A stretch of 64,000 nucleotides of DNA from Sphingomonas suaedae (GTDB lineage: Bacteria > Pseudomonadota > Alphaproteobacteria > Sphingomonadales > Sphingomonadaceae): contig NZ_CP042239.1 of the NCBI RefSeq assembly GCF_007833215.1, positions 2,046,001 through 2,110,000 of the forward strand, written 5' to 3'. The notes under the pieces were generated by a model, which made no database searches, was not told where the DNA came from, and saw nothing but the letters and a program-made list of their open reading frames with translations. Positions 34,837-45,048 of the stretch are shown in pieces (the stretch's first letter is position 1; every line of letters begins with the position of its first letter). Position numbers and translations under genes: made by a program.

Positions 34837-36116
34837 ACGCGCCATTCAATCCCCAGCGCGCCGCGCACCGCGAGCCGTTCGTCGCCTTTGTCTGCGATGA
34901 ATCGACCGCCGAAGCACTCCGCCCGATCGCGATCGAACAGGGCTGGAACCCCGACAAGGTCCACAAGGGCGGGCTGCGTAACGCGGTTCAGACGCTGTCG
35001 GTCTCGGCCAGCCCCAACATCCTGTTCGTCGATCTGTCGGAAAGCGGCGACCCGCTCAACGACATCAACGCGCTGGCCGAAGTGTGCGAGCCCGGAACGG
35101 TCGTGATCGCATCGGGCCAGGTCAATGATGTGCGCCTGTACCGCGATCTCGTCGCATCGGGCATCCAGGACTATCTGCTCAAGCCGCTCAACCCCGACGT
35201 GATGCGCGAGACGTTCGTCCATGCGCAGGCGATGCTGGCGGCGCCGAAACATGCCGAGGCATCGTCGGATCGCCCGCATTGTGCGGTCGCCGTGATCGGC
35301 ACGCGCGGCGGCGTCGGCGCCTCTACCCTTGCCACTTCGCTCGCCTGGCTGATGAGCGAAAAAAGCGACCGTTCGACCGCATTGCTCGATCTCGACGTCC
35401 ATTTCGGCACCGGCGCGTTGACGCTCGACCTCGAACCGGGCCGCGGCCTGACCGATGCGATCGAAAATCCCAGCCGCATCGACGGGTTGTTCATCGAACG
35501 CGCGATGGTGAAGGCATCGGACAAGCTGTCGGTGCTGTCCGCCGAAGCGCCGATCAACTCGCCGGTGATGACCGATGGCGCCGCCTTCTTCCAGCTTCAG
35601 GAGGAAATTCGCAGCGCGTTCGAATGCACGGTGGTCGATCTGCCGCGCGCGATGCTGGTCAATTACCCGCACCTCATCTCCGACGTGCAGGTCGCCGTGC
35701 TCGTCACCGAGCTGACGCTGGCGGCGGCACGCGACGCGATCCGTATCATCAGCTGGTTCAAATCGAACGCCCCGCATACCCAGCTGGTCGTGGTCGCCAA
35801 TCGCGTGCCGACATCGGGCCAGCTGGAGATCAGCCGAAAGGATTTCGAAGGATCGATCGAGCGCAAGATCGATTACCTGATTCCCCTCGAAACCAAGATC
35901 GCCGTTCAGGCGGCCAAGCTCGGCAAGCCGCTCGCCGAGGCGGGCAAGGGCACGAAATCGCTCGCGCCGCTCGCCGAAATCGCCGCGCGGGTGATCGCGA
36001 TCACCGATGCGGGCGAGGATCATGCCGCCGACAAGGGCAAGAAAGCCAAAGCGAAGGGCGGCTCGCTGCTCGGCAAGCTGACCGGCTCGATGAAGCTGGC
36101 GAAGAAGAAGGCGTAA
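34833..36116 (+). CDS. cpaE: CpaE-type pilus assembly ATPase-like localisation protein
   Basis: 427 residues. An N-terminal receiver-like domain (VAFVCDESTAEALRPIAIEQ ... NILFVDLSESGDPLNDINAL) is followed by a MinD/ParA-type domain with deviant Walker A VIGTRGGVGASTLATSLAW and Walker B-like LLDLDVHFG. CpaE positions the pilus apparatus at the pole in Caulobacter. The GTG start at 34833 overlaps the cpaD stop (GTGA). The C-terminal tail is Lys-rich. The gene usually found next, cpaF, is absent: tadB follows after 45 bases. Confidence 0.93.
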   Translation: MNAPFNPQRAAHREPFVAFVCDESTAEALRPIAIEQGWNPDKVHKGGLRNAVQTLSVSASPNILFVDLSESGDPLNDINALAEVCEPGTVVIASGQVNDVRLYRDLVASGIQDYLLKPLNPDVMRETFVHAQAMLAAPKHAEASSDRPHCAVAVIGTRGGVGASTLATSLAWLMSEKSDRSTALLDLDVHFGTGALTLDLEPGRGLTDAIENPSRIDGLFIERAMVKASDKLSVLSAEAPINSPVMTDGAAFFQLQEEIRSAFECTVVDLPRAMLVNYPHLISDVQVAVLVTELTLAAARDAIRIISWFKSNAPHTQLVVVANRVPTSGQLEISRKDFEGSIERKIDYLIPLETKIAVQAAKLGKPLAEAGKGTKSLAPLAEIAARVIAITDAGEDHAADKGKKAKAKGGSLLGKLTGSMKLAKKKA

Positions 36117-36161
36117 GCGGACCGGATCGCATCGGGTCTGCAAGAGGAGGCGTAGCGGGGC

Positions 36162-37139
36162 ATGGAATTGATGCCGATGATGTTGCTGGCGGGCGGCACC
36201 TTCATGGTGCTGGCGCTGCTCATCCTCGCCTTTGCCGGGCCATCGGCCAAGGCGGAGGGCGCGCGGCGCCTGACCGGCTTGCGCGATCGCCATGCCGGTG
36301 TCGTCGGTGTCGGCGCGGTCGAGGCACAGCTGCGCCGCATCTCGACCAATCGTGCCAGCAATATGGACAAGGCGGCGGCGCGCCTGCTTCCCAACCCGGC
36401 CCAGCTCGGCAAGCGGCTGGCGATGACGGGCAAGAACTGGACGGTCGGCCAATATGGCCTCGCCTCGCTCGGCATCCTCGTCGTCGTTGCGGCCGCGCTG
36501 ATGGTTCAAGGGCTACCCGCCTTGCTGGCGTTGCTGGTCGGCGTCATCATCGGCGGCGGCCTGCCGCACATGGCGGTGGGCTATCTGATCTCGCGCCGCA
36601 TCGCCCGTTTCACCGCCAAATTTCCGGATGCGATCGAATTGCTGGTGCGCGGCCTGCGCTCCGGCCTGCCGATCACCGAGACGATCGGCGTCGTCGGCGC
36701 CGAGGTGGACGGCCCGGTCGGCGAGGAATTCCGCTCGATCAGCGACAAGATGAAGATCGGCCGCACGCTCGACCAAGCGCTTCAGGAGACCGCCGACCGG
36801 CTCGGCACCCCGGAATTCCAGTTCTTCGTCATCACCATCGCGATCCAGCGCGAGACCGGTGGCAACCTCGCCGAAACGCTCGCAAACCTCGCCGAAGTGT
36901 TGCGCAAGCGCAGCCAGATGAAGCTGAAGATCAAGGCGATGTCGTCCGAATCCAAGGCGTCGGCCTATATCATCGGTGCGCTGCCCTTCATCGTCTTCGG
37001 GATGATCTGGTTCATCAACGACAGCTATATGCAGAGCTTCTTCACCGACCAGCGGCTGATCGTCGCGGGCGGCGGGGGGATCGTCTGGATGGCGATCGGT
37101 GCCTTCATCATGGCCAAGATGATCAATTTCGAGATTTAG
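36162..37139 (+). CDS. tadB: Flp pilus inner-membrane platform protein TadB
   Basis: 325 residues with a T2SS F domain (FPDAIELLVRGLRSGLPITE, MKIGRTLDQALQETADRLGT, AIQRETGGNLAETLANLAEV) between hydrophobic segments at ~5-25, ~95-130, ~270-290 and ~300-320. It pairs with TadC to form the platform driven by the CpaF ATPase. GAGGAGG lies upstream of the ATG. Length and order are normal for TadB. Confidence 0.94.
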   Translation: MELMPMMLLAGGTFMVLALLILAFAGPSAKAEGARRLTGLRDRHAGVVGVGAVEAQLRRISTNRASNMDKAAARLLPNPAQLGKRLAMTGKNWTVGQYGLASLGILVVVAAALMVQGLPALLALLVGVIIGGGLPHMAVGYLISRRIARFTAKFPDAIELLVRGLRSGLPITETIGVVGAEVDGPVGEEFRSISDKMKIGRTLDQALQETADRLGTPEFQFFVITIAIQRETGGNLAETLANLAEVLRKRSQMKLKIKAMSSESKASAYIIGALPFIVFGMIWFINDSYMQSFFTDQRLIVAGGGGIVWMAIGAFIMAKMINFEI

Positions 37140-37143
37140 AGCC

Positions 37144-38139
37144 ATGACCGATCCCACCGGACCCACTTTGCTCGGCTTCGACGTGATCTATGTCGCGACG
37201 GTGCTCGCGGGCATCGCCGCCTTCAGCGTGCTGCTCGCGGTCTATGCCGCCATCTCGGTCCGCGATCCGATGGCGAAGCGCGTCAAGGCGCTCAACGAAC
37301 GCCGCGAACAGCTTAAGGCAGGCATCACCGCGTCGACCAGCAAGCGTCGCGCCAAGCTGGTCCAGAAGAACGCGACGACGGACCGGATCCGCGATTTCCT
37401 CTCCTCGCTCAAGGTGCTGCAGGATTCGCAGGTCAAGACCGCGCAGATCAAGCTGATGCAGGCCGGCATCCGGTCCAAGGATTATGCCGTCGCGGTGATC
37501 TTTGGCCGCATGGTCCTGCCGATCGCGTTGGGTGGCACGATGGCCTTCCTGGTCTATGGCACCGACATGTTCTCGGACTGGACCCCGCTCAAGGCCTATG
37601 GTCTCGTCGCGGGGACGGCGATCCTGAGCTACAAGGCGCCCGACATCTACCTCAAGAACAAGATCCAGAAGCGGTCGAGCGCGATTCGCAAGGGCATTCC
37701 CGATGCGCTCGATTTGCTGGTGATCTGTGCCGAAGCGGGACTCACTGTCGATGCCGCCTTCGGCCGCGTCGCGCGCGAGTTGGGCAAGGCCTATCCCGAA
37801 CTGGGCGAAGAATTCTCGCTCACCGCGATCGAGCTTGGGTTCCTGACGGATCGTCGCCAGGCGTTCGAGAATCTGGCGATGCGTATCGACCTGGATTCGA
37901 TCCGGGGCGTCGTCACGACGATGATCCAGACCGAAAAATACGGCACGCCGCTCGCATCGGCGTTGCGCGTGCTGTCTGCCGAATTCCGCAACGAACGGAT
38001 GATGCGCGCCGAGGAAAAGGCCGCCCGTCTTCCCGCGATCATGACCGTGCCGCTGATCCTGTTCATCCTGCCGGTGCTGTTCGTCGTCATCCTTGGCCCG
38101 GCAGCCTGTTCGATCAACGACGCGCTGATGAGCGGCTGA
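37144..38139 (+). CDS. tadC: Flp pilus inner-membrane platform protein TadC
   Basis: 331 residues, the second T2SS F-domain protein: GIPDALDLLVICAEAGLTVD, AAFGRVARELGKAYPELGEE, RQAFENLAMRIDLDSIRGVV and FRNERMMRAEEKAARLPAIM. The C-terminal hydrophobic pair VPLILFILPVLFVVILGPA is characteristic. It starts five bases after the tadB stop and closes the recognisable pilus operon. Confidence 0.94.
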   Translation: MTDPTGPTLLGFDVIYVATVLAGIAAFSVLLAVYAAISVRDPMAKRVKALNERREQLKAGITASTSKRRAKLVQKNATTDRIRDFLSSLKVLQDSQVKTAQIKLMQAGIRSKDYAVAVIFGRMVLPIALGGTMAFLVYGTDMFSDWTPLKAYGLVAGTAILSYKAPDIYLKNKIQKRSSAIRKGIPDALDLLVICAEAGLTVDAAFGRVARELGKAYPELGEEFSLTAIELGFLTDRRQAFENLAMRIDLDSIRGVVTTMIQTEKYGTPLASALRVLSAEFRNERMMRAEEKAARLPAIMTVPLILFILPVLFVVILGPAACSINDALMSG

Positions 38140-38225
38140 GCGCACGATCTCACCCGATTCCACGGGTGGCGCTCGACTGCCGCTTTGGTTAACCTGTTTC
38201 GCAAGGGAAACGGGGAGACGCCACC

Positions 38226-38888
38226 ATGTTGTTCACCACGCCCACCCATTGGGCGGCACTCGCCATCACGCTCATCGCCGGATGGTTCTTCGGTCTTGCC
38301 AGCAGTTCGGGCGGCAAGAAATGGAAACGCCAGCTCGAGGACGCCGAACTGGCCCATGCGGAGCAGCGCGATCGCGACGAGCGCGAACTGCGCGAGGCGC
38401 AGGCGCGGATTCGCGAGCTGGAGGCGCAGCTGAACGCCAACCCCGGCGCAACGCCCGCCGTTGCGGCGGCGGCGGTCGGCGCGAGCGCCGCCACGCTCGC
38501 CCATTCGGACAAGGACGACAGCACGTCAGATGGCGACGAGACCAGGAGCTGGATTCCCGAAGGCCCCGCCCCGCCCCCGCTGGCGATGGGAACGCCCGAA
38601 CCCGCGCCACAGCCGGCCGCCCAGCCGATCGCATCCGATTCTCCCCCTGCCCCTGCCACGGCGCAGGAGGAGGTGAGCGCGGCATCGGCCGATACGAACT
38701 TTCCGACGACAACGCCCCAGGCCACCCCGGCGCAAGATGAGAGCGGAGCGGCTGAAGCTGCGCCGCCCGCGTCAGGTTCCGCTGAACCGCCCGCCGCGTC
38801 GGCCGAAGGCGTGACTGTCGAGGAACCGGTTCAGCGAACCAATGAATGGCTGCCCCCGCATGTCCGGGCGGAAGGATCGCAGCACTGA
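38226..38888 (+). CDS. Membrane-anchored protein with coiled coil and Pro/Ala-rich tail, unknown function
   Basis: 220 residues: a single N-terminal transmembrane segment (WAALAITLIAGWFFGLAS), a charged coiled-coil stretch (KRQLEDAELAHAEQRDRDE, LREAQARIRELEAQL), and a long disordered region rich in Pro, Ala, Ser and Glu. No enzymatic motif is visible. AAACGGGGAG sits about ten bases before the ATG, with an 86-base gap after tadC, so it may belong to the pilus transcript, but no direct link is shown. Similar proteins are simply hypothetical in sphingomonads. Confidence 0.7.
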   Translation: MLFTTPTHWAALAITLIAGWFFGLASSSGGKKWKRQLEDAELAHAEQRDRDERELREAQARIRELEAQLNANPGATPAVAAAAVGASAATLAHSDKDDSTSDGDETRSWIPEGPAPPPLAMGTPEPAPQPAAQPIASDSPPAPATAQEEVSAASADTNFPTTTPQATPAQDESGAAEAAPPASGSAEPPAASAEGVTVEEPVQRTNEWLPPHVRAEGSQH

Positions 38889-38895
38889 AGGCGAC

Positions 38896-39438
38896 TCAGC
38901 GCTCGCCGAGCAGAACGCGCTGATACTGTTCGACCACCTGGGCGAGGGGGCGCCCCTCGCCGTCGAGGACGACCGCACGGTGGCGCACCACGACCCCGCC
39001 CGGCGGCACGCGCCCGGGCTTCACCGTCCAGGTGGATAGCGTGCGGCGACGCGGCGCGAGCGGCAGGATCACCCGGCCGAACGGCGCGTCGCCAGTGTCG
39101 AGCGCCGCATTCATCTCCGGCGTCAACCGGCTGGCGACATACCAGTTGGTCGCTTCGGACAGCAGGTGCGTGCCGCACATCAGCCGGACGCGACGATAGC
39201 CGAGCATCTCGCTCTTGCCGACCTTCAGCCGGTGCCGGGCGGGTGACGCGCTGGCGACGATGCGCGCGCGCTTCACCTCGGCATGGACCCGCGGCGGATC
39301 GGCCAGGTTCAGCGCGGCACAGCGCGCTTCGAGCACCTCGGTCGCGGTTCGCGCGGCGAGCAGATCGGCGTTGAGGCGTTCGACCGGGCTCATCTGTACT
39401 GCTGCCATGGCTGCGGCCAGGAATGCGACCGCAGCCAT
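38896..39438 (-). CDS. Exported protein with chorismate-lyase-like features, unknown function
   Basis: 180 residues with a short hydrophobic N-terminus (MAAVAFLAAAMAAVQ) that probably acts as a signal peptide. The body shows YRRVRLMCGTHLLSEATNWY, then ASRLTPEMNAALDTGDAPFG and VVVRHRAVVLDGEGRPLAQV. The order of a strand pair, then ASRLxP...L...D.PFG, recalls the chorismate pyruvate-lyase (UbiC) and UTRA-like fold, but the match is distant and an exported UbiC would be unusual. The gene ends convergently with the preceding one and starts six bases downstream of the ppdK stop, so it could be co-transcribed with ppdK. Confidence 0.7.
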   Translation of the reverse strand: MAAVAFLAAAMAAVQMSPVERLNADLLAARTATEVLEARCAALNLADPPRVHAEVKRARIVASASPARHRLKVGKSEMLGYRRVRLMCGTHLLSEATNWYVASRLTPEMNAALDTGDAPFGRVILPLAPRRRTLSTWTVKPGRVPPGGVVVRHRAVVLDGEGRPLAQVVEQYQRVLLGER

Positions 39439-39444
39439 TGCCCG

Positions 39445-42108
<2,664 letters not shown>

Positions 42109-42235
42109 TCGAACCCCTTCCGTGACTTGGCGCGCGGCCTACCGCAGGTGCGAACAAGGGGGAAGGGTCTGTCCGACGTTGTCAGGGGGAAGAAATGCTA
42201 CAGCGATGTGAAATTTGCGGGTGGGGCGAGGCAAA

Positions 42236-42267
42236 CTTAGCCCCTCCCCTGAAGGGGTGGGGCTAAG
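42236..42267. terminator. Hairpin downstream of glyS (single family-A-like arm)
   Basis: CTTAGCCCC pairs with GGGGCTAAG, with an inner CCCCT/AGGGG stem, giving a near-perfect 32-base hairpin just beyond the glyS stop. The inner part (CCCCTGAAGGGG) matches a family-A arm. On the minus strand no long T-run follows, so it may act as a repeat-derived terminator or mRNA end-protector. Confidence 0.6.
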
Positions 42268-42272
42268 TAGCC

Positions 42273-44585
42273 TTACCCCTCGATCTTCCCGAAATCCGCA
42301 ACCCGATGCACCGCGTCCCGCATCCGGCCCAGCAAAGCGAGGCGCGCGGCACGCTTCGCAGGATCGCTGTCGTTGACCGTTACATCTGCGAAGAACGCAT
42401 CGATCGGCGCGCGCAGGGTGGCGAGCGCCGCCATCGCCCCTTCGAACTCCTCCGCCTCGACCGCGTCCGCAGCCTTCGGCTCGGCGACGTCGAGCGCGGC
42501 GATGAGCGCCGCTTCGGCCGGTTCGGGCGACGCATTGGCCCCCGCCCCCTCGGGCACGCCGCCTTCCTTCTTCAGGATATTCGCGGCGCGCTTGTAGCCG
42601 GCGAGGAGGTTGGCGCCGTCCTCGGTCGCCATGAACGCCTGGAGCGCATGGACGCGGGCGAGCAGGCGGACGAGATCGTCCTCGCCGCCAAGGGCGAAGA
42701 CTGCGTCGATCAGGTCGTGGCGAACGCCGGCTTCGCGCTGCTGGACCTTGAGGCGGTCGGCGAAGAAAGACAACAATCCGAAATATGTATCAGCAAACTG
42801 CTTGCGGAAACGCTCTTTGAACTCATCTGCCTCGGATTGAGCTGACGCCATCAATGAATGCACCAACTCGCTCGGCATCTCCGTAACGCGCTTAAAGAGC
42901 GGAGTGAGTTCGTCGCCAAGGTTCTCAAATGGCGTCGCGACACGTTCAATTGCCGGATCCACAGCCTCGACGACCGCGCGACCGAATGGCAACCGCAAGC
43001 CATTTCGCGTGAGAAGAAGAATGACTGACAAAGCCGCCCTTCTGAGTGCGAATGGATCCTTTGAACCCGTTGGGCGCTCGTTGATAAAGTAAAAGCTCAC
43101 CAACGTATCCAGCTTATCCGCCAGCGACACCGCCACCGTGACCGGCGCGGACGGCACCTCATCCCCCTGTCCGACCGGCTTGTAATGGTCGCGGATCGCG
43201 GCGGCGACTGCCGGGTCTTCGCCCTGTGCGGCGGCGTAATAGCCGCCCATCAGGCCCTGTAGCTCGGGGAATTCGCCGACCATCCCGGTGACGAGGTCCG
43301 CCTTGCACAGGCGCGCGGCGCGTTCGGCGAGGTCCGCCAATCTCTCCCTCTCCCCTTCAGGGGAGAGGGGCGGGGAGAGGGGCATATCCGCAGGCGACTG
43401 GGCTTGAGGAGAGTCCCCCTCTCCCAACCCTCTCCCCTGAAGGGGAGAGGGCTTTACGATCCCCTCTTCCACCAGCCACCGCGCCAGTTTGGCAACGCGG
43501 TCGACCTTGTCGGCCACCGTGCCCAGCTTTTCGTGGAAGACGATCTTTTCGAGCCTGGGATGCAGGTCGTCGAGCTTCGTCTTGAGATCGGTCTCGTAGA
43601 AGAAGCGCGCGTCGCTCAGCCGCGCGGTGAGAACCTTCTGGTTGCCCGCGACGATCCGCTCGCCGCCGTCCGCGGCGTCGATGTTGGCGGTGCAGATGAA
43701 GGCGTTGGCGAGCTTGCCATCCGCATTCGTACAGACAAAATATTTCTGGTTCACGCGCGCGGTGAGCTGGATCACCTCGGGTGGCACGTCGAGGAATGCC
43801 GCGTCGAAGCGGCCGAGCAGCGGCACCGGCCATTCGGTGAGGCCGGCATTTTCGGACACCAGCGCCTCGTCCTCGACCAGCGTCAGCCCCGCCTTGTTCG
43901 CCGCCATCTTCGCGCCGAGCGCGATGGTGACGCGGCGTTCATTCTGGTCGACGATGACGTGGCAGGCGCGCAGCTTTTCGACATAGTCCGCGGCCGAGCC
44001 GATGGTGATGACGCCGGGATGGTGGAAGCGGTGGCCGACCGTCGCGGCGCCCGAGCGGACGCCCGCGACTTCGCAGTCGACGATCTGCTCGCCGAACAAT
44101 GCGACGATGCCCTGCAGCGGGCGGACCCAGCGCAGGCTTTCGGTGCTGAGCGAGGCGTCGCCCCAGCGCATCGACTTGGGCCAGGGGAAGGCGCGGACGA
44201 TGGCGGGGATCGCTTCGGCGAGGACGTCGGCGGTGGCGCGGCCGGGCTTGTCGATCACCGCGAACAGGGTGGCGCGGCCCTTGACGTCGCGCGTTTCGAG
44301 CGCGTCGCGAGTCAGGCCCGCCTTGCGCAGGAACCCCTCGACCGCGGCGTCGGGCGCGTCGGCGGGGGGGCCCTTCAGCTCCTCGCTGACGGCCTGCGTC
44401 TGTTCGGGCAGGTCGCGCGCGATCAGCGCGAGGCGGCGCGGGGTGGCGTAGGTGACGTGCTCGGCGGCCTTGAGGCCCGCCTTGTCGAGCTCGGCGGCGA
44501 ACAGGCGGGCGAGATCCTCGCGCGCCTTGTCTTGCATTCGCGCGGGAATTTCTTCGGAGCGGAGTTCAAGAAGGAAGTTGGTCAT
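42273..44585 (-). CDS. glyS: Glycyl-tRNA synthetase beta subunit, with an in-frame repeat insertion
   Basis: 770 residues, longer than the ~690 of E. coli GlyS. The N-terminus (FLLELRSEEIPARMQDKARE), FVCTNADGKLANAFICTANI, CKADLVTGMVGEFPELQGLM and FALRRAALSV are GlyS signatures; it works with GlyQ as an alpha2beta2 synthetase. Residues ~378-415 (KPSPLQGRGLGEG to SPEGERER) are encoded by a palindromic element at 43341-43454 and interrupt the region just before ADLAERAARLCKADL. A second oddity is a ~350-base segment (about 42765-43110) of lower GC using codons such as AGA, TTA and TCA. The ATG overlaps the stop of the DUF559 gene. Confidence 0.95.
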   Translation of the reverse strand: MTNFLLELRSEEIPARMQDKAREDLARLFAAELDKAGLKAAEHVTYATPRRLALIARDLPEQTQAVSEELKGPPADAPDAAVEGFLRKAGLTRDALETRDVKGRATLFAVIDKPGRATADVLAEAIPAIVRAFPWPKSMRWGDASLSTESLRWVRPLQGIVALFGEQIVDCEVAGVRSGAATVGHRFHHPGVITIGSAADYVEKLRACHVIVDQNERRVTIALGAKMAANKAGLTLVEDEALVSENAGLTEWPVPLLGRFDAAFLDVPPEVIQLTARVNQKYFVCTNADGKLANAFICTANIDAADGGERIVAGNQKVLTARLSDARFFYETDLKTKLDDLHPRLEKIVFHEKLGTVADKVDRVAKLARWLVEEGIVKPSPLQGRGLGEGDSPQAQSPADMPLSPPLSPEGERERLADLAERAARLCKADLVTGMVGEFPELQGLMGGYYAAAQGEDPAVAAAIRDHYKPVGQGDEVPSAPVTVAVSLADKLDTLVSFYFINERPTGSKDPFALRRAALSVILLLTRNGLRLPFGRAVVEAVDPAIERVATPFENLGDELTPLFKRVTEMPSELVHSLMASAQSEADEFKERFRKQFADTYFGLLSFFADRLKVQQREAGVRHDLIDAVFALGGEDDLVRLLARVHALQAFMATEDGANLLAGYKRAANILKKEGGVPEGAGANASPEPAEAALIAALDVAEPKAADAVEAEEFEGAMAALATLRAPIDAFFADVTVNDSDPAKRAARLALLGRMRDAVHRVADFGKIEG
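43341..43454. repeat. Family-A-like palindromic element translated within glyS (copy A3)
   Basis: Two palindromic arms, CCTCTCCCCTTCAGGGGAGA and its inverted counterpart near 43431-43451, flank a spacer of ~50 bases. The 114 bases equal 38 codons, so the glyS frame is kept, and the repeat encodes KPSPLQGRGLGEG ... LSPPLSPEGERER. The architecture matches copies A1 and A2, with diverged sequence. Confidence 0.85.
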
Positions 44586-44983
44586 CAGAAATCCTCCCCG
44601 GCACGGGGAGGGGGACCGCCAGCCGCAGGCTGGGGGTGGAGGGGGAGCGCGGCAAGCGAGACGATCGCGTTTGCGGCAGCGTCCACATCTTTCAGCACAT
44701 CGGCAGCGGTAAAGCGCAGCACTTGATATCCATTCTCTTGCAGGAATTGATCGCGGCGGTCGTCGAAGGCAATCCGGGCGGTATCCGCATGAACCTCGCC
44801 GTCAATCTCGATCACGAGGCGTGCCGCGGGGCAATAGAAGTCGGCGACATAAGGCCCGATTGGGTGCTGGCGGCGGAATGACGGTCTATCGCCCCGATCG
44901 CGCAGCCTTTGCCAAAGAAGCACCTCGGACAGGCTCATCTCCCGGCGAAGACGACGCGCAGCGGAAACCTCTGGCCGAAGCAT
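44585..44983 (-). CDS. DUF559 endonuclease-like protein flanked by inverted repeats
   Basis: 132 residues from ATG at 44983. The DUF559 domain, related to the very-short-patch-repair endonuclease fold, shows E20 in LSEVLLWQRLR, RRQHPIGPYVADFYCP with D48, VIEIDGEVH with E59-x-D61, and DDRRDQFLQENGYQVLRF. These fit the PD-(D/E)xK-type active site. The last ~19 residues (HPQPAAGGPPPRAGEDF) are encoded by the family-B repeat at 44590-44648, and an inverted copy lies just upstream at 44992-45044. The frame stays open through that repeat to 45079, inside glyQ. The stop overlaps the glyS start, so the gene sits between glyQ and glyS and may be co-transcribed with them. Confidence 0.85.
   Translation of the reverse strand: MLRPEVSAARRLRREMSLSEVLLWQRLRDRGDRPSFRRQHPIGPYVADFYCPAARLVIEIDGEVHADTARIAFDDRRDQFLQENGYQVLRFTAADVLKDVDAAANAIVSLAALPLHPQPAAGGPPPRAGEDF
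44590..44648. repeat. Family-B half-element, left copy (B1L), inside the end of the DUF559 gene
   Basis: Begins with the palindrome TCCTCCCCGGCACGGGGAGG, then GGGACCGC, a small variable hairpin (CCAGCCGCAGGCTGG) and GGTGGAGGGGG. The first 30 bases are identical, in inverted orientation, to the half-element at 44992-45044. It encodes the C-terminal residues of the DUF559 protein. Confidence 0.88.
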
Positions 44984-44991
44984 TTGCCGCA

Positions 44992-45044
44992 CGCCCCCTC
45001 CACCGCGCTTCGCGCGGTCCCCCTCCCCGTGCCGGGGAGGATTT
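44992..45044. repeat. Family-B half-element, right copy (B1R), upstream of the DUF559 gene
   Basis: Inverted counterpart of B1L: CCCCCTCCACC, a variable hairpin (CGCGCTTCGCGCG), GGTCCCCC and the palindrome CCTCCCCGTGCCGGGGAGGA. It fills the space between the glyQ stop (45049) and the DUF559 start (44983). The variable hairpin differs from that in B1L while the outer 30 bases are identical. Confidence 0.88.
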
Positions 45045-45048
45045 GCGG

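Noticed and set aside
34683..36509. 608-codon open frame on the minus strand
   Set aside because: Antisense to cpaE and tadB; composition is Arg/His/Gln-rich and shows no recognisable motif.
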